Made by a program: the position numbers and the translations under genes
Part shown: positions 1 to 6,544 of the stretch, in pieces
How positions within the stretch are numbered: the first letter of the stretch is position 1
Layout: the number at the start of each line of letters is the position of its first letter
Notes under the pieces: model-generated
Told to the model about the DNA's origin: nothing
The model's database searches: none
Seen by the model: only the letters and a program-made list of their open reading frames with translations
Source of the DNA: Bradyrhizobiaceae bacterium
GTDB lineage: Bacteria; Pseudomonadota; Alphaproteobacteria; Rhizobiales; Xanthobacteraceae
DNA length: 15,335 nt
Direction: 5' to 3'
Assembly: GCA_016793685.1 (NCBI GenBank)
Contig: JAEULX010000174.1
Span: forward strand, 1-15,335

Positions 1-1611
1 GCGCGAGGGGACGAAAATATCGGCCTGCAGCCGTTCGATCGCGGAGGGCTGGCTGCCGAGCGAAAAGCCGACATAGGCGACGATGTTGAGGCCGAGGCTG
101 CAGACCACGCCGTGAACGAAGGGCGACAGGTCGACGCCGAACAGCGCCTGCGGTCGCAGCGCGGCAAGGCCCCACGGCCCATCGACGAGGATGGCGTCGC
201 GGATGAGCCCGGCTTCGGCGAAGCTCGGCAGCAACATCGTGTAGGCCCACGCCGCAAAACCCGCGACCATGCCGGCGACCGCCCCCCGCGCGGTCGCGCG
301 CTGCCAGAACAGGCCGCCGAAAAATGCCGGCGCGAGCTGGGCGACGGCGGCGAAGGACAAAAGGCCGATCGAGGCCAGCTGGGCGAAGCCGGCAGAGCGA
401 TGGTACAGGTAGGCGAGGAGCAGGATCGCCAGAATCGCGAACCGGCGAACCCGCAGCAGCAGCGCGCCGACATTCTCGAGCAGGCCGATGAACGGCTGGC
501 GGCGTTGCGCCAGCATCGGCATCACCAGGTCGTTCGAAACCATGATCGCGACGGCGACCGATTCGACGATCACCATCGCGGTCGCCGCCGACAACCCGCC
601 GATGAATGCGACCAGCGCCAGGATCTGCGAGCCCGCCCGCAGCGGCAGCGCCAGCACGTACATGTCGCTGTCGACGTCGCCTGCCGGAAAGGTCAGTTGG
701 CCGGCGAGCGCGATCGGCACGACGAACAGGTTGATCAGGACGAGATAGAGCGGAAACAGCCAGGCCGCCCGGCGCACTTCGGCTTCGTTGTTGTTTTCGA
801 CCACCGCGACATGGAACTGGCGCGGCAGCAGAATGATCGCGAACGCGGACAGGAGCGTCATCGCAAGGAAGGCGCCGACGCCCTGTTCGTTGGTCAACGA
901 ATTTGCGATGTCCGGGTGTTTCAGCGCCTCCGTGAACAGCGACACCGGACCGGCGAACATCACGAAGGTCACGAAAACGCCGACGGCGAGGAAGGCGAAA
1001 AGCTTGACGACCGATTCGGCCGCCACGGCGAGGATCAGGCCGTCCTGGTGCTCGGTGGCGTCCACGTGCCGCGTCCCGAACAGCACGGCAAACGCGGCCA
1101 TCGAGATGGCGACGAACAATGCGATGTCGCCGGGCATGGCGGCGGCCGCGCCGCTGTCCTTCCCCACCTGCGCCAAGATGGTGCCGAGCGACGCCGAGAC
1201 CGCTTTGAGCTGGAGCGCGATATAGGGAATCGATCCGGCGATGGCGATCACGGCGACCGTCGCCGCAACGGCCTGGTTCTTGCCGTAGCGGGCGGCCATG
1301 AAGTCGGCGATCGAGGTGATGTTCTGGTTCTTCGCCAGCCGCACCACGCGCAGGAGCAGCGGCGATGCGAGGCCGATGAACAGGATCGGCCCGAGATAGA
1401 TGGCGAGAAAGTCAAAGCCCGAACGCGAGGCCAGTCCGACCGAGCCGAAAAAGGTCCAGGACGTGCAATAGATCGCGAGCGACAGCGGATAGATCGTCTG
1501 CGACCGCCGTCCAAGCTCGCCGCGGCGCGCCCGGTCGCCAACGCTCGCCACCAGGAACAACAGGCCGATGTAGCCGAGTGCGGCGGCGACTGCGACCCAG
1601 CCTTGCAGCAT
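1..1611 (-). CDS. Sodium/solute-symporter-type sensor histidine kinase, N-terminal half (partial)
   Basis: The frame is open from an ATG at 1611-1609 to the window edge, giving 537 residues with no stop. An AGGAG Shine-Dalgarno lies 5 bases upstream (complement of 1617-1621). The protein is a string of about 12-13 hydrophobic helices of the SSS (PutP-like) fold. It carries the hallmarks of the transporter-like sensor module of CbrA/CrbS/MxtR-type kinases: CTSWTFFG at residues 49-56, RHVDATEHQDG at 181-191 and PRQFHVAVVENN at 263-274. In that family the module is followed by PAS, HisKA and HATPase domains and often a receiver; here that part would lie before position 1 and is not visible. It is transcribed away from fixL, with a 225-base shared upstream region. 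The ligand is unknown; CrbS relatives act in acetate use and CbrA in carbon/nitrogen balance. A plain symporter is possible but less likely, because these motifs fit the kinase-linked subfamily. Confidence 0.82.
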   Translation of the reverse strand, partial: MLQGWVAVAAALGYIGLLFLVASVGDRARRGELGRRSQTIYPLSLAIYCTSWTFFGSVGLASRSGFDFLAIYLGPILFIGLASPLLLRVVRLAKNQNITSIADFMAARYGKNQAVAATVAVIAIAGSIPYIALQLKAVSASLGTILAQVGKDSGAAAAMPGDIALFVAISMAAFAVLFGTRHVDATEHQDGLILAVAAESVVKLFAFLAVGVFVTFVMFAGPVSLFTEALKHPDIANSLTNEQGVGAFLAMTLLSAFAIILLPRQFHVAVVENNNEAEVRRAAWLFPLYLVLINLFVVPIALAGQLTFPAGDVDSDMYVLALPLRAGSQILALVAFIGGLSAATAMVIVESVAVAIMVSNDLVMPMLAQRRQPFIGLLENVGALLLRVRRFAILAILLLAYLYHRSAGFAQLASIGLLSFAAVAQLAPAFFGGLFWQRATARGAVAGMVAGFAAWAYTMLLPSFAEAGLIRDAILVDGPWGLAALRPQALFGVDLSPFVHGVVCSLGLNIVAYVGFSLGSQPSAIERLQADIFVPSR

Positions 1612-1783
1612 GAGGACTCCTGACGCTCCTGCGGCCGCGGCTGCTCCGGCAGGCTGATCCGCTCGCCTGCGGGGCGTGCATCACGTCAGCACAACTGCAA
1701 CCGCCTTGTCCATCGCCCGCGGAAAGGGCGGGGGCGGTCTGGGTCGCCGATTTGATAAGGCGTTGCATTGGCTGCCGGGGGTT

Positions 1784-1803
1784 CGTAGTTATGGACAACT
1801 ACG
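1784..1803. repeat. Inverted repeat in the divergent promoter region before fixL
   Basis: CGTAGTT (1784-1790) and AACTACG (1797-1803) are perfect 7-base inverted arms around a 6-base spacer. The right arm also forms the self-complementary octamer CTACGTAG at 1799-1806. The element lies 33-53 bases upstream of the fixL ATG and about 170 bases from the divergent kinase start. It could be an operator or an mRNA hairpin in the fixL leader. The regulator is unknown. TACGTAGT loosely resembles a FixJ-box core, which is too weak to claim. Confidence 0.4.
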
Positions 1804-1836
1804 TAGTCGCCGCGGGCGGAAGGACGACGGCTCCCC

Positions 1837-3042
1837 ATGCCGACCAAGCCAATGGATCGCGCGGACGCTTCCCCAAGCGGCTCGTCGAAGCGGCGGGCTG
1901 CGCCCAATATCTCCGACGCGCAGCTTCTCAGCGTGCTCGAAACGGCCGCGGACGGCATCATCATCATCGACGAACGCGGCGTGGTCGTCACCTACAACAA
2001 GGCGTGCGAGCGCCTGTTCGGCTATTCCGCCGCCGAAGTGATCGGCCATAACGTCAGCATGATCATGCCGCCGGACGACGCGGGCGTGCATGACGGCTAC
2101 ATCAACAATTACCTGGCGACCGGCCAGCGCAAGATCATCGGCATCGGGCGCGAGGTGCGGGGGCAGCACCGCGATGGCACGCCGATCCCCGTGCATCTGT
2201 CGGTCGGAGAGGCGACGACATCCGCCGGACGGCAGTTCATCGGCATTCTGCGCGACCTGCGCGCCCGCAATGAGAGCGAGCAGCGCCTCAACCAGCTGCA
2301 GACCGACCTCGTGCGCATGGCGCGGGTCTCGGCGATCGACGAAATGGGCGCGGCGCTCGCCCATGAGCTCAATCAGCCGCTGACCGCCCTGATGCTCTAT
2401 CTGCAGGCGGTCGAGCGCGCCTGCGCCAAGCACAGCGCCGTCAATCCGATGCCTCCCGGCGTGCTCTCGATTCTCGAAAAAGCGGTGCGGGAGGCCGAGC
2501 GCGCTGGTAGTATCATCCAGCGCATGCGGCAATTCGTGGAAAAGCGCGATCCGGTGCGCCGTTTCATCGATCTGAACCCGCTTATCGACGAAGCCATCGA
2601 ACTGACGCTGCTCGGCAGCCGGCCCGGATCGCAAATCGATCGCAAGCTCGGGTTCGACCTGCCGAAACTACTGATTGATCCCGTGCAGATTCAGCAGGTT
2701 GTCGTCAATCTGGTGCGGAATGCGCTGGAAGCGGTCAAGACATGCGATCGCCAGGTGGTTACGGTCTCCACCCGGGTGAGCGACGGCGGGGTTATCATGG
2801 TGGTCGAGGACAGCGGCCCTGGGATAAAACCCGAAGCCTTGGAGCAGCTGTTCAAGCCGTTCTCTTCCTCCAAGAGCCGCGGCTTGGGATTAGGGCTGGC
2901 GATTTCCCGGACAATTGCGCAGACTCATGGGGGGGATCTGACGGTCGATCCCGGCGGCCGCGGCCGGGGCGCCTCGTTCAAGCTGACCCTGCCGTTGCCG
3001 CAGGAACATGAACTGGCCGACTTAACGGACGGCACCGAATAG
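1837..3042 (+). CDS. fixL: FixL, haem-PAS oxygen-sensing histidine kinase
   Basis: This 401-residue kinase senses oxygen through a haem-binding PAS domain and passes phosphate to FixJ when oxygen is low. The PAS domain spans about residues 26-145. It keeps H85 (in VHDGY), matching the axial haem histidine H200 of Bradyrhizobium FixL, and R105 (in IIGIGR), matching R220; the 20-residue spacing is identical. A linker helix leads to the H-box with H176 (ALAHELNQP). The ATP-binding domain has N291 and N295 in the N-box, DSGPG at 325-329 and GLGLG at 349-353. There is no transmembrane segment and only one PAS domain, so it is shorter than Bradyrhizobium FixL (about 505 residues) and unlike the membrane-bound Sinorhizobium enzyme. 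GGAAGGA at 1818-1824 precedes the ATG. fixJ follows after 39 bases, presumably in one operon. Confidence 0.95.
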   Translation: MPTKPMDRADASPSGSSKRRAAPNISDAQLLSVLETAADGIIIIDERGVVVTYNKACERLFGYSAAEVIGHNVSMIMPPDDAGVHDGYINNYLATGQRKIIGIGREVRGQHRDGTPIPVHLSVGEATTSAGRQFIGILRDLRARNESEQRLNQLQTDLVRMARVSAIDEMGAALAHELNQPLTALMLYLQAVERACAKHSAVNPMPPGVLSILEKAVREAERAGSIIQRMRQFVEKRDPVRRFIDLNPLIDEAIELTLLGSRPGSQIDRKLGFDLPKLLIDPVQIQQVVVNLVRNALEAVKTCDRQVVTVSTRVSDGGVIMVVEDSGPGIKPEALEQLFKPFSSSKSRGLGLGLAISRTIAQTHGGDLTVDPGGRGRGASFKLTLPLPQEHELADLTDGTE

Positions 3043-3081
3043 GTGACGGCGACTCGTAGGGCAGGTTGAGGGCACATCACC

Positions 3082-3714
3082 ATGGTTCAGAACGCCTCCG
3101 CATCGGATGAAATTCACATCGTCGACGATGATGCGGCCGTCCGCGACGCCTTGGCGGTGGTGCTGACGCTCGAAGGTTATCATGTGTCGGGCTTTGCCGA
3201 CGGCCATTCGTTCCTCGCCGCCGCCCGCACCCGGCCGCCCGCCTGCATCATTCTCGACGTCCACATGCCCGGGCGCTCCGGCCTCGACATCCTCAAGGAA
3301 TTGAACGCAAAGAATTATCCGTCCCCGATCTTCATCATTTCCGGCCAGGGCGACATCCCGATGGCGGTCGAAGCCATCAAGCACGGGGCCTTCGACTTCA
3401 TCGAGAAGCCTTTCGACGCCGAAACGGTGGTCAACCGCGTGCGCGAGGCGATCGAAGCGACCGCCCGCCAGCAGTCCCGCGCGGGGCTGGGCGATCAATT
3501 GGCCCAGTTCCCCGGCAGCGACCAGTTGACCAGCCGCGAACGGGAGGTGCTCAACCTGATCGCCGGCGGCGCCTCCAACAAGGAAGCCGGGCGCCAGCTC
3601 GGGATTAGCCCGCGGACGATCGAGGTGCATCGCGCCCGCATCATGGAAAAACTCGGGGCCAAGAACGCGGCCGATCTCGTGCGCATCGTCCTCACGGAAA
3701 CGCGAGGAACATGA
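3082..3714 (+). CDS. fixJ: FixJ, two-component response regulator
   Basis: A 210-residue response regulator, the partner of FixL and direct activator of fixK. The receiver domain covers about residues 9-125, with acidic pocket D15-D17, phospho-acceptor D59 (in ILDVHMPG), S87 and K109 (in IEKP). A short linker leads to a LuxR/GerE-type helix-turn-helix at about 147-206, including LTSREREVL and the recognition helix region SPRTIEVHRARIMEKL. Length is normal for FixJ (about 205 residues). GAGGG at 3068-3072 lies 9 bases before the ATG. It sits 39 bases after fixL, and a GC-rich palindrome with T-runs follows, suggesting that the fixLJ message ends there. A shadow reading frame on the opposite strand was discarded. 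Confidence 0.95.
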   Translation: MVQNASASDEIHIVDDDAAVRDALAVVLTLEGYHVSGFADGHSFLAAARTRPPACIILDVHMPGRSGLDILKELNAKNYPSPIFIISGQGDIPMAVEAIKHGAFDFIEKPFDAETVVNRVREAIEATARQQSRAGLGDQLAQFPGSDQLTSREREVLNLIAGGASNKEAGRQLGISPRTIEVHRARIMEKLGAKNAADLVRIVLTETRGT

Positions 3715-3740
3715 TCGGCGTCATCACGGAATCGCGAGGA
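3687..3740 (+). repeat. Short tandem duplication across the fixJ stop codon
   Basis: A 22-base segment at 3687-3708, encoding part of the last residues of FixJ, recurs at 3719-3740 with two mismatches (C/A and A/T), giving a period of 32 bases. The shared core is TCACGGAA, one variable base, then CGCGAGGA. Since 32 is not a multiple of 3, the second copy is out of frame and lies beyond the stop codon. It looks like a local slippage duplication; no function is evident. Confidence 0.6.
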
Positions 3741-3745
3741 CCGCG

Positions 3746-3780
3746 AGGCGGCTAGCCGCCTGCTTTTCCAGGTTTTTTCC
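3746..3780 (+). terminator. Probable intrinsic terminator after fixLJ
   Basis: The perfect palindrome GGCGGCTAGCCGCC (3747-3760) can form a 6-base-pair stem with flanking A3746 and T3761 and a CTAG loop. It is followed by broken T-runs (TTTT at 3764-3767 and TTTTTT at 3773-3778). The position, 32 bases after the fixJ stop, fits termination. The T-run is not immediately adjacent to the stem, so efficiency is uncertain. Confidence 0.5.
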
Positions 3781-3808
3781 TTGACCCGTTGCGGGTCCGT
3801 ACTAAATC
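3781..3808 (+). promoter_or_regulatory. Possible promoter for the receiver-only regulator
   Basis: TTGACC (3781-3786) and TAAATC (3803-3808), 16 bases apart, resemble a sigma-70 pair. The arms GACCCG (3783-3788) and CGGGTC (3792-3797) form an inverted repeat over the -35 region. No TTGA-N6-TCAA box is present here. The assignment rests on consensus likeness only. Confidence 0.25.
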
Positions 3809-3920
3809 GCACCGTGCTACTACGAATTGTGACAAGGGCCCTGTTTGCCGATCTTGAGCAGGGGGCGCAGAGCGATGCGCTTTGCAGCGCGGGGGCGCTG
3901 AAGCAATCCGGGGATGACGC

Positions 3921-4274
3921 GTGGCGGTGCATGTTCTTGAGGACGATCCGGGGGTGAGCGACGCACTTGCGTTGCTGCTGGATCATCTCGGCTTCGAGGT
4001 CGTATGCCATGCCGATGCGGAAGGCCTCTTCCGCAGCGAGCCGCCAACCGGGCGCGATATTGTCTTTGTCGATCTGATGCTGCCTGGAATCAGCGGGAAA
4101 GAGGTTATCCGCTGGTTGCAACAGTTGCGCGATCCGCCGCGGATCGTCGCCATGTCGGGTCAGTCGCAAGGAATGATCGACGCCGAGTTGCGCGGCATCG
4201 GCGTGACGCAGGTGATTCGTAAGCCGCTGACTCATACGGCGATTACGAAGCAGCTCGCTTCGGCCGTGCTCTGA
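3921..4274 (+). CDS. Receiver-only response regulator between fixJ and fixK
   Basis: A 117-residue single receiver domain with no output domain. The acidic pocket is E7-D8-D9, the phospho-acceptor is D51 (VFVDLMLPG), the switch serine is S79 and the conserved lysine is K101 (RKPL), so it looks competent for phosphorylation. The start is GTG at 3921: an in-frame TGA at 3915-3917 rules out anything further upstream, and GGGGA at 3910-3914 gives good spacing. Bradyrhizobium diazoefficiens also has a small receiver gene (bll2758) between fixJ and fixK2, so the position is conserved. Such stand-alone receivers can compete for or drain phosphate from a kinase such as FixL; that role is inferred. 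It is monocistronic by appearance, with a strong hairpin following. Confidence 0.85.
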   Translation: MAVHVLEDDPGVSDALALLLDHLGFEVVCHADAEGLFRSEPPTGRDIVFVDLMLPGISGKEVIRWLQQLRDPPRIVAMSGQSQGMIDAELRGIGVTQVIRKPLTHTAITKQLASAVL

Positions 4275-4290
4275 GAAGCCGACCGGACGG

Positions 4291-4318
4291 ACGCGCCGCG
4301 CCGCCGCACGCGGCGCGT
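4291..4318 (+). terminator. Strong GC hairpin after the receiver gene
   Basis: ACGCGCCGCG (4291-4300) and CGCGGCGCGT (4309-4318) form a perfect 10-base-pair stem with an 8-base loop, starting 16 bases after the receiver stop codon. There is no proper T-run behind it (GTAAGTATTT follows), so it may act as a weak terminator, an mRNA 3' stabiliser or an insulator. It abuts the FixJ-like site of fixK exactly. Confidence 0.5.
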
Positions 4319-4378
4319 GTAAGTATTTGTGCGTAAGCATTCTTGCCAGATATCGGATGCGCGATCACCTCCGATAAT
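4319..4378 (+). promoter_or_regulatory. fixK promoter with tandem FixJ-box-like motifs
   Basis: GTAAGTATTTGTGC (4319-4332) is followed directly by GTAAGCATTCTTGCC (4333-4347). Both match the 5' half of the rhizobial FixJ box, which is roughly GTAMGTA followed by AT/T-rich bases and CC. GATAAT at 4373-4378 is a good -10 candidate. A start near 4385 would put the FixJ motifs at about -66 to -39, where phosphorylated FixJ binds in known fixK promoters. The 5' leader of fixK would then be about 58 bases. Confidence 0.6.
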
Positions 4379-4442
4379 GTTCTATTGCCGCATAGAAGCG
4401 TCATAAAACCCCCTGGCTGCTGCGGCCGGGCGAGGACCCCCA

Positions 4443-5174
4443 ATGAAGCAACCAAACGCTCCGCGAGCCCAATCCCCCGACACCGAGCCCACCAACTGCC
4501 GATTGCCGAAGTCCGGCGAAACGAGCGTCACCCAGCAGCCCAGCCATCGCGAAGAAGAGCCCGTCGGACAACGCCATCGCGTTGGCCAACATGGCCATAT
4601 TTTCCGCGAAGGCGATTGCGCCGACCGCATTTATCAAGTCGTCGACGGCGCGGTCATGCTCTACAAGCTGCTGCCCGACGGTCGGCGGCAGGTGGTCGAA
4701 TTGTTGAGCGCCGGCGATGTGTTCGGCCTCACCCCGCTGCCGATCTTCGACTGCTCTGCGGAAACCCTCGTCGCCTCGAACGTCATCGCCTACGACCGCG
4801 CGAGCGTCGAGAATTCGCCGGACCTGCTGCGCCGCCTGAGCGCGCATGTGCACGCGCAGCTGTGTGCGCTGCATGAACATGCCGTGCTGCTCGGCCGCAA
4901 ATCGGCGCTCGAACGCGTCGCGACCTTCGTCATGCATTGCGTACCGGGCCGCGGCGGCTTCGAATGCGCCGGACCGCGCGCCGGGGGCGATTCCGCCATC
5001 GTCCGGTTGGGCATGACCCGGCAGGAGATCGCCGACTACCTCGGCCTGACCCTCGAAACCGTGTCGCGCGCCTTCTCCGAATTGCGCCGCCGCGGGATCA
5101 TCGCGATCGACAAGCAGGAAGAGGTCCGGGTCCATGACGTTTGCCGGATGTGCCAGTTGACCGGCGCTCATTGA
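4443..5174 (+). CDS. fixK: FixK, CRP/FNR-family transcriptional activator
   Basis: A 243-residue activator that carries the low-oxygen signal from FixLJ to the oxidase genes. An extended, poorly conserved N-terminus (1-45) leads to a cyclic-nucleotide-binding-like beta-roll (about 48-125) with GxxADRIYQVVDGAVMLYK, then a dimer helix (about 126-167). The winged helix-turn-helix at 188-235 has MTRQEIADYLGLTLETVSRA; E205 and R209 match the DNA-contacting E196 and R200 of Bradyrhizobium FixK2 and predict recognition of TTGA-N6-TCAA. The FNR [4Fe-4S] cysteine cluster is absent, so it is FixK rather than FnrN. The position of the redox-active C183 of Bradyrhizobium FixK2 is T192 here by residue count. 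GAGGA at 4432-4436, 6 bases before the ATG, supports this start. Confidence 0.93.
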   Translation: MKQPNAPRAQSPDTEPTNCRLPKSGETSVTQQPSHREEEPVGQRHRVGQHGHIFREGDCADRIYQVVDGAVMLYKLLPDGRRQVVELLSAGDVFGLTPLPIFDCSAETLVASNVIAYDRASVENSPDLLRRLSAHVHAQLCALHEHAVLLGRKSALERVATFVMHCVPGRGGFECAGPRAGGDSAIVRLGMTRQEIADYLGLTLETVSRAFSELRRRGIIAIDKQEEVRVHDVCRMCQLTGAH

Positions 5175-5271
5175 GCCTTCGCTTTCGGCATTGCTTTCCA
5201 GGCTCTCTCCTCTCCGGGCGATTCTGCCTGCGCCGCCGTGCGCGGCCCTGCATGGCCGGCAGAGATCGTCC

Positions 5272-6459
5272 ATGCCCCGCCAGTCGCCGAGAAACACGAT
5301 GACCTCCTGCTCGGAGTCGCCGTCGAGCGAAAGGCTCGCCGAGGCCGGATGGCTTCGCCGCGATTCGCTGCGGGCTGCGGAGACGCTGTTGATCGGCGCC
5401 GCCGGCGGCGCCGTCTTTGCCGCGGCGCGCTTTCCCGCCGGCTGGCTCGCCGGCGCGATGATCTTCTGCGCCGCCGCCGCCCTGCTCGGCAGACCGCTGG
5501 GCGTGCCGCGGCCGGTGGCGCGCTTCTTCTCGGTCATCGTCGGCATGGCGCTGGGCGGCGTCGTCAATCCGGTCACGCTGCACGGCGTTGCCGCCTGGCC
5601 GCTCAGCGTCGCATTGATCGCGCTCGCCATGGCCTGCGTCACCCTTGCGACCATGACCTATCTGCGTCGCGTCCATGGCTGGGACGGGATGACGGCGTTG
5701 CTGGCCGGCTTTCCCGGCGCGTTGGGGCAGGTGATGGCCTACGCCGCCGAGGAAAACTGCGACATGCGCGCAATCGCCATCGTGCAGATGATGCGCGTCG
5801 CCATTCTCACCATCGGCGTTCCCGCCGCGCTGGCGGCGCTCGGATTGACCGCCGCGGACCGCAGCGCCATCCAGGCGACCGGCATCTTCGATGCGCCCGG
5901 CGAGTTGGCCTTGCTGATCGTCGCCTGCGTCGCAGCCGGATTCCTCCTGGTTCGGCTCGGATTGCCGGGCGGCCTGTTGATCGGCCCGATGGTCGTTTCG
6001 GCCGCTCTCCACGGCAGCGGCCTTATTTCCGCGACGCTGCCTCTCTGGGTGACGGTCATCGGCATGATCGGCATCGGCTCGATCGGCGGCGCCCGCTTCG
6101 CCGGCACGCCCGCGCGTCTCGTGCTCTCCTATCTCTGGGCGGCGCTCGGCGCCTTCGCCGTCTCGCTCGCGATCGCTGCGTTGTTCGCGAGCTTGGCCGG
6201 TCTGCTCGTCTACGAATCGGCGGGCGACATTGCGGTTGCCTATCTGCCCGGCGCGATCGACGCGATGATGGTGCTCGCGCTCGCGCTCGATCTCGACCCG
6301 ATCTTCGTCGGAGCGCATCACCTTGCGCGATTGCTCGGCCTGTCGCTCGCATTGCCCGTGGTGATCCGCGCATTGCGCCGGCCCGCCGCGCCCAGCGACG
6401 AATCGCCACGCTCCAGGAACGTTCGCGGTTCTCCGGACCGCCGCCCGTTTGGAGATTGA
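5272..6459 (+). CDS. AbrB-family (AbrB duplication) polytopic membrane protein
   Basis: A polytopic inner-membrane protein of the Gram-negative 'AbrB duplication' family (PF05145, often misnamed ammonia monooxygenase or transcriptional regulator). Two homologous halves are visible. The first has FPAGWLAGAM and FPGALGQVMAYA near residues 54 and 147; the second has LPGGLLIGPM and LPGAIDAMMVLA near 231 and 325, followed by the conserved GAHHLARL. About ten membrane helices are expected. The biochemical function of the family is unknown. The start is uncertain: ATG 5272 (395 residues) is preceded by AGAGA and ATG 5299 (386 residues) by GAGAA; a TTG at 5191 is unlikely. The gene lies between fixK and ccoN on the same strand, and its stop codon is inside the FixK box of ccoN. 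Whether it belongs to the regulon is not shown by the sequence. Confidence 0.85.
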   Translation: MPRQSPRNTMTSCSESPSSERLAEAGWLRRDSLRAAETLLIGAAGGAVFAAARFPAGWLAGAMIFCAAAALLGRPLGVPRPVARFFSVIVGMALGGVVNPVTLHGVAAWPLSVALIALAMACVTLATMTYLRRVHGWDGMTALLAGFPGALGQVMAYAAEENCDMRAIAIVQMMRVAILTIGVPAALAALGLTAADRSAIQATGIFDAPGELALLIVACVAAGFLLVRLGLPGGLLIGPMVVSAALHGSGLISATLPLWVTVIGMIGIGSIGGARFAGTPARLVLSYLWAALGAFAVSLAIAALFASLAGLLVYESAGDIAVAYLPGAIDAMMVLALALDLDPIFVGAHHLARLLGLSLALPVVIRALRRPAAPSDESPRSRNVRGSPDRRPFGD

Positions 6460-6469
6460 CTTGGATCAA
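6456..6469 (+). promoter_or_regulatory. FixK box of the ccoNOQP operon
   Basis: TTGACTTGGATCAA is a perfect TTGA-N6-TCAA FixK/FNR site. Its centre (6462.5) is about 41 bases upstream of a predicted start near 6504, given a -10-like TATGTC at 6494-6499, which is the usual class II activator geometry. The first half-site contains the TGA stop codon (6457-6459) of the upstream membrane-protein gene. Confidence 0.85.
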
Positions 6470-6477
6470 TGCGGTTC

Positions 6478-6496
6478 ATAGGGCCATTCGCCCTAT
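6478..6496. repeat. Inverted repeat between FixK box and ccoN -10 region
   Basis: ATAGGGC (6478-6484) and GCCCTAT (6490-6496) are perfect 7-base inverted arms with a 5-base spacer, together spanning 19 bases. The element begins 8 bases after the FixK box and its right arm runs into the presumed -10 hexamer. That is where a second regulator could block or modulate the promoter. No regulator is identified. Confidence 0.5.
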
Positions 6497-6544
6497 GTCC
6501 GCGACCCCGGAAGCTTCGAGCGCCGCAATCAGAGGCCCACAAAC

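Noticed and set aside
112..1623. Long plus-strand open frame of 503 codons over the symporter-type kinase
   Set aside because: Its product is a low-complexity mix of R, D, E, Q and H without any domain. The opposite strand encodes a clear multi-helix SSS protein with a Shine-Dalgarno.
1752..1765. TTGATAAGGCGTTG as a FixK box upstream of fixL
   Set aside because: Only one half-site matches; the other half should be TCAA.
1789..2634. Minus-strand open frame of 281 codons over fixL
   Set aside because: It is antisense to a complete FixL with haem and kinase motifs and has no features of its own.
3827..3835. TTGTGACAA as a CRP/FNR-type operator before the receiver gene
   Set aside because: The arms are only 4 bases with a 1-base centre, which does not fit the 14-base FixK/FNR spacing.
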